64,000 nt of DNA from Alcanivorax sp. (lineage in GTDB: Bacteria; Pseudomonadota; Gammaproteobacteria; Pseudomonadales; Alcanivoracaceae), in contig CP051239.1 in NCBI GenBank assembly GCA_017794945.1, positions 2,594,692 through 2,658,691 of the forward strand, given 5' to 3'. Below, one piece after another: positions 1-8,411 of this stretch. Made by a program: the position numbers and the translations under genes. Position 1 is the first letter of the stretch; every line of letters begins with the position of its first letter. Below the pieces are notes generated by a model. It had not been told where the DNA came from, searched no databases, and saw nothing but the letters and a program-made list of their open reading frames with translations.

Positions 1-435
1 GATGCCGGCGAACTCGGCGGTGCCGCCGTCCAGGTCGTGGTTGCCGACGGCGGCGCCCTGCAGGCCCATGGCGTTGAGCATGGCGATGTCGGCCCGGCCG
101 TTACCGGCCACGGCGACGCCGGGCACGGCGTCCATGGCCGGGTCGGCGGCGGCGAAGTAGCGCGGGCCGGGAATAAAGTTGTCGCCGGAGCTGAGCACCA
201 GGGTGTTGTCCGGGTATTCGGCGCGCAGGGCGTCCAGCACCGCGGAGAACGGCTCCACGTTCTGCAGCGCGCCGGTGGCGCCGTCCATGTCGGCGAAGTG
301 CAGCAGTTGCAGCTGGAAACCGGCTTCCGCCGGTGGCGCCGGCGCCGGGTCGTTGTCGCTGTCGCCGCCACAGGCGGAAAGGGCAAGGGCCGCCAGACAG
401 GCGGTGGTAAGTTTTCGCAGGGCGCTGGTGTCCAT
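1..435 (-). CDS. Metallophosphatase / 5'-nucleotidase-type lipoprotein (partial)
   Basis: The N-terminal 145 codons of a gene that runs off the left edge. It opens with a lipoprotein signal peptide whose lipobox LSAC places the lipidated cysteine at residue 22, followed by an Asp/Pro/Ala-rich linker. The globular part shows the binuclear metallophosphoesterase blocks in order: HFADMDG (46-52), GDNF (84-87) and GNHD (131-134), which normally hold the two metal ions. This fits the periplasm-facing 5'-nucleotidase/2',3'-cyclic phosphodiesterase superfamily that strips phosphate from nucleotides. The first block is atypical (HFADMDG rather than the usual ND.H), so the substrate is uncertain. The start ATG has an AAAGG ribosome site about 7 bases upstream. 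A second lipoprotein phosphoesterase lies at 34128-36077 but is of a different subtype. Confidence 0.75.
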   Translation of the reverse strand, partial: MDTSALRKLTTACLAALALSACGGDSDNDPAPAPPAEAGFQLQLLHFADMDGATGALQNVEPFSAVLDALRAEYPDNTLVLSSGDNFIPGPRYFAAADPAMDAVPGVAVAGNGRADIAMLNAMGLQGAAVGNHDLDGGTAEFAGI

Positions 436-542
436 CGTCCGACCTTTTGTTAGCAGTGATTGGGAAGGCGGCCTTGGCCGACACTCCCCAGCTAAGCAAG
501 GGGCGATGAAAGCGATGTTACCGGGGCGGGTCGGTTTTGTGT

Positions 543-1370
543 CTACGGGTTACAGCTGTAGCGGAAGCTGCCGTCGAGCAGTTGCGGCAGGGTCAGGGTG
601 TTGAAGCCCAGGCCGCGGGTGTACAGGCACAGCTCGGCGCGGCCGATCGGATCGTCGGCGTACAGGTAATTGATGTGCACCACCGGCTTGCCGGCCTCGA
701 TAAAGGGCATCAGCAGTTCGCACTCGTCCCACTCATGGCAGGATTCGTTAATGGCGAAATCGAAGTGCGCCACCAGGTCGTCGATCTGGCCGAGATCGTT
801 CTTCAGCGAGATCGCCAGGCCGCGCTGGTGGGCCTGCGCCGCCAGCCAGGTATTGTAGTCGATCTGATCCTGGTAGGTGAGCGGCAGGCCGGTGCGGTTG
901 GAGTAGCCGTCCACGTTATCCGGGTCGACGCCGTCGCACCCCCGCTGCACGGCCAGGTCCAGGCGATCGGCCATGATCGCGCGGACATTTTGCGAGCGGA
1001 TGTCCAGCCAGCGCTCACCGGGCCAGTTGCCCAGGCGGCGGCCCTTGTCGGCGGCGGTGAAGCGGCCGGCGTCGTCGCGCCAGTTCTCGAAGGTGCCCGC
1101 CGAGAAGTAGCAGATCATTTTGCGTCCGTCGGCGTGCAAGGCGTCGATCACGGCGCTGTCGGTGTCGAACAGATCAAGGACGTAGAGTTCCACGTCGTAG
1201 CTGATGTTGGGGGTGCCTTGAAGCTGGACCTGGGCGTTCACGTCCACCGCCGGGCGATACCAGTCGCCGCTGGTGACGGCGGGATCGGTGGCCGGCGTGG
1301 CCGCCGTGCCGGTGGAGAGGACGGCGCTCAGCACCGAGGGTAGAAGGTTGGATAAAGAGATGGTTGCCAT
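543..1370 (-). CDS. GH114 family endo-alpha-1,4-polygalactosaminidase-like protein
   Basis: A 275-residue protein with the glycoside hydrolase 114 (former DUF297) signature: YDVELYVLDLFDT (58-70), ICYFSAG (86-92), and GCDGVDPDNVDGY (144-156), followed by a conserved LKND and NESC..EC region. Family members are TIM-barrel enzymes that cut alpha-1,4-linked galactosamine polymers, often in biofilm exopolysaccharide. The N-terminal 30 residues are mildly hydrophobic but lack a clear basic n-region, so export is likely only by family analogy. The ATG has an AGGGAGCG ribosome site. It stands between two unrelated minus-strand genes. The activity on galactosaminoglycan is inferred. Confidence 0.8.
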   Translation of the reverse strand: MATISLSNLLPSVLSAVLSTGTAATPATDPAVTSGDWYRPAVDVNAQVQLQGTPNISYDVELYVLDLFDTDSAVIDALHADGRKMICYFSAGTFENWRDDAGRFTAADKGRRLGNWPGERWLDIRSQNVRAIMADRLDLAVQRGCDGVDPDNVDGYSNRTGLPLTYQDQIDYNTWLAAQAHQRGLAISLKNDLGQIDDLVAHFDFAINESCHEWDECELLMPFIEAGKPVVHINYLYADDPIGRAELCLYTRGLGFNTLTLPQLLDGSFRYSCNP

Positions 1371-1443
1371 GCGGGCGCTCCCTGCGCGGATTGGGTGGGG
1401 AGCGGCAGATTAGCACCGCCGCCGGGCGCACCGGGAGTGCTTT

Positions 1444-1469
1444 CCGACGAGCGGCGTACCGCTCGTCGG
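1444..1469 (-). terminator. Hairpin after the acetolactate synthase-like gene
   Basis: A perfect 10-base inverted repeat (CCGACGAGCG with a 6-base loop) lies 18 bases past the stop codon of the minus-strand gene. There is no U-tract, so it may be a processing or attenuating hairpin rather than a full intrinsic terminator. Confidence 0.45.
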
Positions 1470-1486
1470 GAAGACGTTCGGCGGTG

Positions 1487-3130
1487 TCAGACCTTGCGGC
1501 TGAGCTCGCGAATTTCCTGGTTCAGAACACGATCGTTGTCGCTGTAGTCCACCGGCAGATCGATCACGTGCACGCCGCCGGCGGCGAAGCACTCCTCCAC
1601 CAGCGGGCCGAGGCCCTCGGTGGATTCCACGCGGTGGCCCTGGGCGCCGTAGGCTTTGGCGTAGGCGACGAAATCCGGGTTCTGGAAGTCCAGGCCGAAG
1701 TCGTGGAAGTCCATCTGCTTCTGCTTCCACTTGATCATGCCGTAGCCGTCATCCCGCAGGATCAGCACCACCAGGTCCAGGCGCAGGCGCACGGCGGTTT
1801 CCAGCTCCTGGGAGTTCATCATAAAGCCGCCGTCGCCGCACACCGCCATCACGCGGCGGTCCGGGTGCACCATCTTGGCGGCCATGGCCGACGGCAGGCC
1901 GGCGCCCATGCTCGCCAGGGCGTTGTCCAGCAGCACCGTGTTGGGGTGCGTGGCCGGGTAATTGCGCGCGAACCAGATCTTGTACATGCCGTTATCCAGC
2001 GCGATGGTGCCGTCGTCGGGCATCACCTTGCGGATCTCGCGCACCAGGCGCGGCGGCAGAATCGGGAAGCGGTCGTCGCGCTCGCCCTCGGCGATGTGCG
2101 CCTGCAGCGCGTCGCGGACCCGGTGGAAGTCGGCGAAGCTCCAGTGTTCCTGGGGTTCCAGGCGCTCCTTGAGCTGCCACAGGCTGTTGGCGATGTCGCC
2201 CACCAGCTCGATCTGCGGGAAGTAGACCGGGTCCACCTGGGCGGAGTTGAAGTTCACGTGCACCACGGTGGCGCCGCCGGGCTGCATGAAGAAGGGCGGC
2301 TTTTCCACCACATCGTGGCCGACGTTGATGATCAGGTCGGCGGCGCCGATGGCGCGGTGCACGAAATCGCCGTCGGAGAGCGCCGTGTTGCCCAGGAAGT
2401 GGGGGCCGGTTTCGTCCACCACGCCCTTGCCCATCTGCGTGGTGATCGCCGGAATGCCGAGCTTCTCGATGAACTGGCGCAGCATCTTGCTGGTCAGTTT
2501 GCGGTTGGCGCCGGCGCCCACCACGATCAGCGGCTTGCGGGCGTTCCGGATCGCTTCCACGCCGCGGCAGATGGCCTTGTCCTCGGCGATCGGCCGGCGC
2601 GTCAGGCTGGGCTCGAGCACCGGCATGGAGGAGTGCTCGCGGGCGATGTCCTCGGGCAGCTCCAGGTGGGTGGCGCCGGGGCGCTCCTCCTGGGCCAGGC
2701 GGAACGCCTCGCGGATGCGCGCCGGGATGGTGTCGCCGCTGACCACTGTCTTGGTGAACTTGGTGAGCGGGCGCATCATATCGACCACGTCGATGATCTG
2801 AAACTGGCCCTGCTTGCTGGATTTGATCGGCTTCTGGCCGGTGATCATGACGATCGGCATGGCGCCCAGCTGGGCGTAGGCGGCGGCGGTCACCAGGTTG
2901 GTGGCGCCAGGACCCAGGGTCGACAGGCAGACGCCGGCCTTGCCGGTGAGGCGGCCGTAGGTGGCGGCCATGAAGCCGGCACCCTGCTCGTGGCGGGTCA
3001 CCACCAGCTTGATCGAGCGGGAGCCGCGCAGGGCTTCCAGCAGATCCAGGTTTTCCTCGCCGGGGATGGCGAAGACGTATTCCACGCCCTCGGCTTCCAG
3101 GGCGCGAACGAACAAATCCGAAGCTTTCAT
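1487..3130 (-). CDS. Acetolactate synthase large-subunit-like ThDP enzyme
   Basis: A 547-residue thiamine-diphosphate enzyme. The N-terminal pyrimidine-binding domain carries the catalytic glutamate in TRHEQGAGFMA (Glu48). The central domain is of the FAD/nucleotide-binding type, and the C-terminal pyrophosphate domain has CGDGGFMMNSQELETA followed by LRDDGYGM in place of the usual NN..YGM. Acetolactate synthases condense two pyruvates to acetolactate. Length and the GDGGFMMNSQELETA block match single-subunit pseudomonad ALS-like proteins. No regulatory small subunit (ilvH/ilvN) is next to it, so a catabolic or general carboligase role is more likely than the main branched-chain pathway enzyme. 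The start codon is ATG with a good AAGGAGAAGGTTG leader. Other family members (for example oxalyl-CoA decarboxylase-like enzymes) cannot be fully excluded. Confidence 0.8.
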   Translation of the reverse strand: MKASDLFVRALEAEGVEYVFAIPGEENLDLLEALRGSRSIKLVVTRHEQGAGFMAATYGRLTGKAGVCLSTLGPGATNLVTAAAYAQLGAMPIVMITGQKPIKSSKQGQFQIIDVVDMMRPLTKFTKTVVSGDTIPARIREAFRLAQEERPGATHLELPEDIAREHSSMPVLEPSLTRRPIAEDKAICRGVEAIRNARKPLIVVGAGANRKLTSKMLRQFIEKLGIPAITTQMGKGVVDETGPHFLGNTALSDGDFVHRAIGAADLIINVGHDVVEKPPFFMQPGGATVVHVNFNSAQVDPVYFPQIELVGDIANSLWQLKERLEPQEHWSFADFHRVRDALQAHIAEGERDDRFPILPPRLVREIRKVMPDDGTIALDNGMYKIWFARNYPATHPNTVLLDNALASMGAGLPSAMAAKMVHPDRRVMAVCGDGGFMMNSQELETAVRLRLDLVVLILRDDGYGMIKWKQKQMDFHDFGLDFQNPDFVAYAKAYGAQGHRVESTEGLGPLVEECFAAGGVHVIDLPVDYSDNDRVLNQEIRELSRKV

Positions 3131-3250
3131 TCAACCTTCTCCTTCCGGCGCCGGGAACGCGCCATCATCGTGCCCGACACTATAACGCGCAGGCGGGGCA
3201 GGGGGGTATGGTCAATGCTGATGCTTGGGATTGGGAGAGTCGATGCGGCG

Positions 3251-3478
3251 TCAGTGCCAGGTGCCTTCCGCGTTCTCGCACTGCTCGAGGAATTCCTCGG
3301 CGCTCATTTCCACGGTGTCGTTGCCGTCGTCGATATGGGTGGCGACCTGCTCCTTGAGCTGGCTGACCACCGTGGTCATCACCGAGAGGGTTTCCTCCAC
3401 CTGCTCAATGGTGCTGAGGAGCTCCTGGGCTTCCTGCTTGTGGTCGTCGAAATCGTCGTAGTCTTGGTGGTCGCTCAT
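3251..3478 (-). CDS. Small acidic coiled-coil hypothetical protein
   Basis: Seventy-five residues starting MSDHQDYDDFDDHK. I chose this ATG because it has GGAGG six bases upstream, while the longer open frame (to 3571) adds an unconvincing Arg/Pro-rich tail that runs into a REP-like hairpin. The N-terminus is Asp-rich. Residues about 14-55 alternate hydrophobic and charged residues in a helical pattern, probably a coiled coil, and the C-terminus ends in Glu-rich turns. I do not recognise the family. It follows nrdB by about 100 bases with a hairpin between, so co-transcription with the reductase genes is possible but not shown. Confidence 0.6.
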   Translation of the reverse strand: MSDHQDYDDFDDHKQEAQELLSTIEQVEETLSVMTTVVSQLKEQVATHIDDGNDTVEMSAEEFLEQCENAEGTWH

Positions 3479-3543
3479 GGACGCCTCCGGCTCGGGTGCC
3501 CTCATGGTGCCAAACGGTGGCAAAGGAGACAATCGGAACCCGC

Positions 3544-3572
3544 TGTGGGAGCGGGCCAGGCTCGCTCCCACA
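3544..3572. repeat. REP-like hairpin (short copy)
   Basis: Arms TGTGGGAGCG and CGCTCCCACA flank a 9-base loop. The arm matches the GGGCCCGCTCCCACA end of the dispersed REP-like repeats at 22192, 32318, 43501 and 55840. It lies just after nrdB and may act as its terminator. Confidence 0.7.
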
Positions 3573-3581
3573 GGTGTTGGA

Positions 3582-4892
3582 TCAGTCCCAGCTCAGCGCA
3601 CCGCCGACCTGATACTCGGTGACCCGGGTTTCGAAGAAGTTCTTCTCCTTGCGCAGGTCCATGATCTCGCTCATCCAGGGGAACGGGTTGGTGACGCCCT
3701 TGAACTGCTCGGGCAGGCCCAGCTGGGTGAGGCGGCGGTTGGCGATGAACTGCAGGTACTCTTCCATCATCGCCGCGTTCATGCCGAGCACGCCGCGCGG
3801 CATGGTGTCGCGGGCGTACTGGATTTCCAGCTCGGTGCCTTCCAGGATCATCAGCGTGGCCTGATCGCGCATCTCCTGGTCCCACAGGTGCGGGTTTTCC
3901 AGTTTGATCTGGTTGATCACGTCGACGCCGAAGTTCACGTGCATGGATTCGTCGCGCAGGATGTACTGGAACTGCTCGGCGACGCCGGTCATCTTGTTGC
4001 GGCGGCCCATGGACAGGATCTGGGTGAAGCCGCAGTAGAAGAAGATGCCTTCCAGCACGCAGTAGAACGCGATCAGGTTCTTGAGCAGCGCCTTGTCGGT
4101 CTCCGGGGTGCCGGTGGTGAACTGCGGGTCGGAGATCTCACGGGTGTAGTCGACGCCCCACTGCGCCTTCTTGGCCACCGAGGGGATTTCCCGGTACATG
4201 TTGAAGATCTCGCCTTCGTCCATGCCCAGTGACTCGATGCAGTACTGGTAGGCGTGGGTGTGGATCGCTTCCTCGAAGGACTGGCGCAGGATGTACTGGC
4301 GGCACTCCGGGTTGGTGATCAGCCGGTAGATGGCCAGCACCAGGTTGTTCGCCACCAGGGAATCCGCGGTGGAGAAGAAGCCCAGGTTGCGCTTGACGAT
4401 GCGGCGCTCGTCCTCGGTGAGGCCGCCTTCCTTCTTCCACAGCGCCAGGTCGGCGTTCATGTTGATTTCCTGGGGCATCCAGTGGTTGGCGCAGCCGTCC
4501 AGGTATTTTTGCCAGGCCCAGTCGTACTTGAAGGGCACCAGCTGGTTGAGGTCGGCGCGGCAGTTGATCATGCGCTTGTCGTCCACCTCGACCCGGCCGG
4601 CGGCGCCTTCCAGCTCGGCGATGCCTTCGGCGGTGTCCATTTCGGCCACCGCCTGCTGGGCGCGCAGTACCGCGTCGCTCAGCGCTCGCTCCCGTGAGGA
4701 TTCGCCTCGCAGTTCTTCGTGTCCGGGGTGTCCGGTTTCATTTCCCGCATCCGTTCCACTTCCCGCTGCCGGTGCTTGAGGTGCAGGTGCCGCTTCCTCA
4801 GATACCGGTTGAGATTGCGGCGGCGCTGTCCGCCCGCCGGGCTGCTTGTGGTTGGGCGTTTCTGGCGCATGAAATTCGTCCCAGCTCAGCAT
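3582..4892 (-). CDS. nrdB: Class Ia ribonucleotide reductase, beta (radical) subunit
   Basis: The 436-residue protein holds the di-iron tyrosyl radical site that starts deoxyribonucleotide synthesis together with NrdA. Expected metal ligands are all visible: Asp177 (in FFSTADS), Glu208 and His211 ([10 protein letters not shown]), Glu281 (VLEGIFF), and Glu315 and His318 (RDESMH). Tyr215 is the probable radical tyrosine. The C-terminal tail ends in GGALSWD, the segment that docks to NrdA in this family. The first 70 or so residues form a Pro/Ala/Glu-rich extension that is longer than in E. coli NrdB and looks unstructured. Interestingly it begins MLSWDEF, echoing the tail. The gene follows nrdA by 66 bases on the same strand. 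The ATG has GGAGA upstream. Confidence 0.97.
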   Translation of the reverse strand: MLSWDEFHAPETPNHKQPGGRTAPPQSQPVSEEAAPAPQAPAAGSGTDAGNETGHPGHEELRGESSRERALSDAVLRAQQAVAEMDTAEGIAELEGAAGRVEVDDKRMINCRADLNQLVPFKYDWAWQKYLDGCANHWMPQEINMNADLALWKKEGGLTEDERRIVKRNLGFFSTADSLVANNLVLAIYRLITNPECRQYILRQSFEEAIHTHAYQYCIESLGMDEGEIFNMYREIPSVAKKAQWGVDYTREISDPQFTTGTPETDKALLKNLIAFYCVLEGIFFYCGFTQILSMGRRNKMTGVAEQFQYILRDESMHVNFGVDVINQIKLENPHLWDQEMRDQATLMILEGTELEIQYARDTMPRGVLGMNAAMMEEYLQFIANRRLTQLGLPEQFKGVTNPFPWMSEIMDLRKEKNFFETRVTEYQVGGALSWD

Positions 4893-4958
4893 GATCTTTC
4901 TCCAATTCTGTCGGGGTGGCGCCGGGGCGCCACCGATGTTGCATTCCGTTCCGCGTGC

Positions 4959-7868
4959 TTACTGGCACGCCTCGCAATCCGGGTCGTCCAGGGAGCAGGC
5001 CTGCGGGACGTCCGCGGGCTGGCTGAAATCGGCCTCGGACGGGGCCGCGGCGGAGGCGGGTGCCGCGTCACCGCCACCGGAAGAGACCCGGTTGAGCTTG
5101 TTGTCGTTGACCGTGGACTTCTCGGTCTGGGTAGCGCCGATGGCACGCAGGTAGTAGGTGGTCTTGAGACCCAGCAGCCAGGCCATCTTGTAGGTCACGT
5201 CCAGCTTCTTGCCGTTGGCCTCGGCGATGTAGAGGTTCAGCGACTGGGCCTGGTCGATCCACTTCTGACGGCGGCTGGCCGCTTCCACCAGCCAGCGCGG
5301 CTCGATCTCGAAGGCGGTGCGGAACTCTTCCTTGAGATCGTCCGGCACCCGCTCGATGGGCAGCACGGAGCCGTCGTAGTACTTGAGATCGTTGACCATG
5401 ACGTTGTCCCACAGGCCGCGCTCCTTGAGGGCGTTGACCAGGAACGGGTTGACCACGGTGAACTCGCCGGACAGGTTCGATTTCACGTACAGGTTCTGAT
5501 ACGTGGGCTCGATGGACTGCGACACGCCGGTGATGTTGGCGATGGTGGCCGTCGGCGCGATCGCCATCACGTTGGAGTTACGCATGCCCTTGCGGGCCCG
5601 TTCGCGCACGCTGTCCCAGTCCAGGGTCTGGCTGCGGTCCACCTTGCAGTAGTCCTCGCCGCGCTGCTTGACCAGGATGTCGATGGAATCGATCGGCAGC
5701 ACGCCCTGGCTCCACAGGGAGCCGTCGAAGCTCTGGTAAGCGCCGCGCTCCTCGGCCAGGTCCGCGGAGGCCTGGATGGCGTAGTAGCTGACCGCTTCCA
5801 TGGACTGGTCGGCGAAGGCCACCGCTTCCTGGGAAGCGTAGCTGAAGCCCTGCTTATAGAGCGCGTCCTGGAAGCCCATGATGCCCAGGCCCACCGGGCG
5901 GTGCTTCATGTTGGAGCGCTCCGCCTGGGGCACGCTGTAGTAGTTGATGTCGATTACGTTATCGAGCATGCGCACGGCGGTTTTCACGGTGCTCGCCAGC
6001 TTGTCGCGGTCAAGAGCGCCGTCGACGATGTGCTGGGCCAGGTTCACGGAGCCCAGGTTGCACACCGCGATCTCTTCCTGGTTGGTGTTCAGGGTGATCT
6101 CGGTGCACAGGTTGGACGAGTGCACCACGCCCACGTGCTGCTGCGGGCTGCGCAGGTTGCAGGGATCCTTGAAGGTGAACCAGGGGTGGCCTGTTTCGAA
6201 CAGCATGGAGAGCATTTTTCTCCACAGATTCACCGCCGGCAGGCGCTTGTACAGCTTCATGCGGCCGTCGCGGGTCATCGCTTCGTATTCTTCGTAGCGC
6301 TTCTCGAAGGCTTCGCCGTACAGGTCGTGCAGGTCGGGCACGTCGTTGGGGCTGAACAGGGTCCAGTCCTGCTCGTTGATCACCCGCTTCATGAACAGGT
6401 CGGGGATCCAGTTGGCGGAGTTCATGTCGTGGGTGCGGCGGCGGTCGTCGCCGGTGTTCTTGCGCAGCTCGATGAACTCTTCGATGTCCATGTGCCAGGT
6501 TTCCAGGTAGGCACAGACCGCGCCCTTGCGCTTGCCGCCCTGGTTCACCGCCACGGCGGTGTCGTTGACCACTTTCAGGAACGGCACCACGCCCTGGGAT
6601 TTGCCGTTGGTGCCCTTGATGTAGGCGCCCAGCGCGCGCACCGGGGTCCAGTCGTTGCCCAGGCCGCCGGCGAATTTGCTCAGCATGGCGTTGTCGTGGA
6701 TGGCGCTGTAAATGCCGGACAGGTCATCGGGCACCGTGGTCAGGTAGCAGCTGGACAGCTGCGGACGCAGGGTGCCGGCGTTGAACAGGGTCGGCGTGGA
6801 GCTCATGTAGTCGAAGCTGGAGAGCAGGTTGTAGAACTCGATGGCGCGCTCTTCGCGGTTGTCCTCGCGCACCGCCAGGCCCATCGCCACGCGCATGAAG
6901 AAGCACTGCGGCAGCTCGATGCGGGTCTCGTTGTGGTGGATGAAGTAGCGGTCGTAGAGGGTCTGCAGGCCCAGGTAGGAGAACTGCAGGTCGCGCTTGC
7001 CGTCGATGGCCGCGCCCAGCTTGTTCAGGTCGAACTCGGCCAGCTCCGGGCTCAGCAGCTCGTACTCGATGCCTTTCTCGATGTAGGCGCTCAGCGCCTT
7101 GGCGTAGAGGTCTTCCATTTCCTGCTGGCTGGCGCGCTCGCCCACGCCCAGGTACTGCAGGGCCTCGGCGCGGATCTTGTCCATCAGCAGCCGGGCGGTG
7201 ACCTGGGAGTAGTTGGGCTCCATCTCGATCATGGTGCGCGCGGTCATCACCATGGAGGTGTTGACGTCCTTGATGGACACGCCGTCGTACAGGTTCTTGA
7301 CGGTTTCGGCGATGATCTTGTCCGGGTAGACCTCTTCGAGACCGCTGCAGGCCTCGTGGATCAGGTATTCCAGGCGGGCCATGTCGAGCGGCGCGCGGCT
7401 GCCGTCTTCCATGGTCACGGTCATGTCGACCTTGTGCTTGGGCTCGGGCAGGTCGCGGGCGCGTTCGGCGCGTTTGCGCGCCTGCTGGTCGCGGTACAGC
7501 ACGTAATCGCGGGCCACCTTGTGCTCGCCGTTACGCATCAGGGCCAGTTCCACCTGGTCCTGGATTTCCTCGATATGGATGGTGCCGCCGGAGGGCATGC
7601 GGCGCTTGAAGGTGGCGCTGACCTGCTCGGTGAGGCGGTCCACGGTGTCGTGGATGCGCGAGCTGGCCGCCGCGGTGCCGCCTTCCACGGCCAGGAACGC
7701 CTTGGTGATGGCCACGGTGATCTTGTCGTCATCGTAGGAAACCACCTTGCCGTTGCGCTTGATGACGCGCAGCTGGCCGGGGGCGGTGGCGGTGACGTCC
7801 TGTTCGGCGCTGACTTCGCCGCCGGGCGCGCCCGCGTGGGACTGATCGCGATTCATATCCGTGTGCAT
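4959..7868 (-). CDS. nrdA: Class Ia ribonucleotide reductase, alpha (catalytic) subunit
   Basis: The 969-residue protein reduces ribonucleoside diphosphates in the cytosol. An N-terminal ATP-cone (about residues 30-125, starting LRVIKRNGKVVSYDDDKI) gives allosteric activity control. A second, more divergent cone follows (about 130-220, TVTMEDGSRAPLDMARLEYLI), the same two-cone layout known from Pseudomonas aeruginosa NrdA. The ten-stranded barrel domain contains the substrate-site FNAGTLRPQLSSCYL with its cysteine and NLCTEITLNT. The C-terminus ends DPDCEACQ, the CxxC pair that is re-reduced by thioredoxin or glutaredoxin. The frame stays open to 8138, but I start at the ATG at 7868 because GGAGAGG sits upstream and the extra 90 residues would be read through the NrdR boxes. 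It is the first gene of nrdAB. Confidence 0.97.
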   Translation of the reverse strand: MHTDMNRDQSHAGAPGGEVSAEQDVTATAPGQLRVIKRNGKVVSYDDDKITVAITKAFLAVEGGTAAASSRIHDTVDRLTEQVSATFKRRMPSGGTIHIEEIQDQVELALMRNGEHKVARDYVLYRDQQARKRAERARDLPEPKHKVDMTVTMEDGSRAPLDMARLEYLIHEACSGLEEVYPDKIIAETVKNLYDGVSIKDVNTSMVMTARTMIEMEPNYSQVTARLLMDKIRAEALQYLGVGERASQQEMEDLYAKALSAYIEKGIEYELLSPELAEFDLNKLGAAIDGKRDLQFSYLGLQTLYDRYFIHHNETRIELPQCFFMRVAMGLAVREDNREERAIEFYNLLSSFDYMSSTPTLFNAGTLRPQLSSCYLTTVPDDLSGIYSAIHDNAMLSKFAGGLGNDWTPVRALGAYIKGTNGKSQGVVPFLKVVNDTAVAVNQGGKRKGAVCAYLETWHMDIEEFIELRKNTGDDRRRTHDMNSANWIPDLFMKRVINEQDWTLFSPNDVPDLHDLYGEAFEKRYEEYEAMTRDGRMKLYKRLPAVNLWRKMLSMLFETGHPWFTFKDPCNLRSPQQHVGVVHSSNLCTEITLNTNQEEIAVCNLGSVNLAQHIVDGALDRDKLASTVKTAVRMLDNVIDINYYSVPQAERSNMKHRPVGLGIMGFQDALYKQGFSYASQEAVAFADQSMEAVSYYAIQASADLAEERGAYQSFDGSLWSQGVLPIDSIDILVKQRGEDYCKVDRSQTLDWDSVRERARKGMRNSNVMAIAPTATIANITGVSQSIEPTYQNLYVKSNLSGEFTVVNPFLVNALKERGLWDNVMVNDLKYYDGSVLPIERVPDDLKEEFRTAFEIEPRWLVEAASRRQKWIDQAQSLNLYIAEANGKKLDVTYKMAWLLGLKTTYYLRAIGATQTEKSTVNDNKLNRVSSGGGDAAPASAAAPSEADFSQPADVPQACSLDDPDCEACQ

Positions 7869-7976
7869 GATGCCCTCTCCGTTGTCTCTGTGCTGGCTAT
7901 TCTGATTGTAAAAACCGTTGTGACCCTGGGTCGGAAACCGCCGGTCCGGCGCCAATGGTGGGCTGGCGCGTCGAAA

Positions 7977-7992
7977 ACACCATATGTTGTGT
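7977..7992. promoter_or_regulatory. NrdR box 1
   Basis: ACACCATATGTTGTGT is a near-perfect match to the palindromic NrdR operator consensus ACACWATATATWGTGT. It lies 108 bases upstream of the nrdA start codon. NrdR represses ribonucleotide reductase genes when dATP is high. Confidence 0.8.
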
Positions 7993-8132
7993 TCGCGGCG
8001 CGCGCCGGGGGCCGGACTGTCGGCGACTTCAGGACTGCATAATTCGGGCCGGGACTCGTAAGCGGCTGATCCGGCGGCATTTTCCGGGGGGCGGAAAGAC
8101 GTTGGCCTGCTGAACCGGAAAACTTTTACAAA

Positions 8133-8148
8133 ACCCAATATGTTGGGG
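8133..8148. promoter_or_regulatory. NrdR box 2
   Basis: ACCCAATATGTTGGGG keeps the core CAATATGTTG of the NrdR operator with weaker outer bases. It starts 156 bases from box 1, close to a whole number of helical turns. Confidence 0.65.
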
Positions 8149-8218
8149 TCGGTGACCGATAACAGTACAAGTTATAGATGGGTTCCGGCTTTTGCAAGCA
8201 TTCCGGTTGGGGAAATCC

Positions 8219-8227
8219 TGTGGATAA
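8219..8227 (-). promoter_or_regulatory. DnaA box
   Basis: TTATCCACA on the minus strand, the perfect DnaA 9-mer. DnaA is known to bind upstream of the E. coli nrdAB promoter and couple it to replication. Here the box lies between NrdR boxes 2 and 3, so the same link is likely. Confidence 0.7.
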
Positions 8228-8290
8228 ACTGTGCGTGGGCTGTGCAGCGGTGTGGGCGAAAAACGGGGGCGCTTGAGAGTGGGGGAGCGA

Positions 8291-8306
8291 CCACTATATA
8301 TTGTGT
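8291..8306. promoter_or_regulatory. NrdR box 3
   Basis: CCACTATATATTGTGT has the full NrdR core CTATATATTG and starts 158 bases from box 2. It is nearer to the divergent response-regulator gene (106 bases from its ATG) than to nrdA, so it could touch both promoters. Confidence 0.7.
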
Positions 8307-8411
8307 CGCCCCCGCCGGCTCATTCCGGTTGCTCAACCGCACGGGTATGCGTATAAACAGAGTTGGCGGCTGCGCCGTGACAATAACGAAACGATAAGGA
8401 TAACGACGGGA

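Larger units (their letters stand above)
7869..8411. other. nrdA / response-regulator divergent control region
   Basis: A 543-base gene-free stretch between divergent nrdA and the OmpR-type regulator. It holds three NrdR-box-like 16-mers and one perfect DnaA box, listed separately. No believable ORF with a ribosome site lies inside it. The long leader of nrdA (over 250 bases from the middle box) has no other structure that I recognise. Confidence 0.8.

Noticed and set aside
4719..8042. Very long plus-strand open frame antisense to nrdA
   Set aside because: Its protein is an antisense reading of nrdA codons (Val/Gly/His/Leu-rich low-complexity), typical of GC-rich genes; no domain or ribosome site. 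The same applies to long antisense frames over the ALS-like gene, glpK, hyuB, the TonB receptor, proS, tamA/tamB and the FadL gene.
7869..8138. 90-residue N-terminal extension of NrdA
   Set aside because: It is in frame but runs through NrdR boxes 1 and 2, is Arg/Pro-rich and unlike the family, and a strong ribosome site lies at the internal ATG at 7868.
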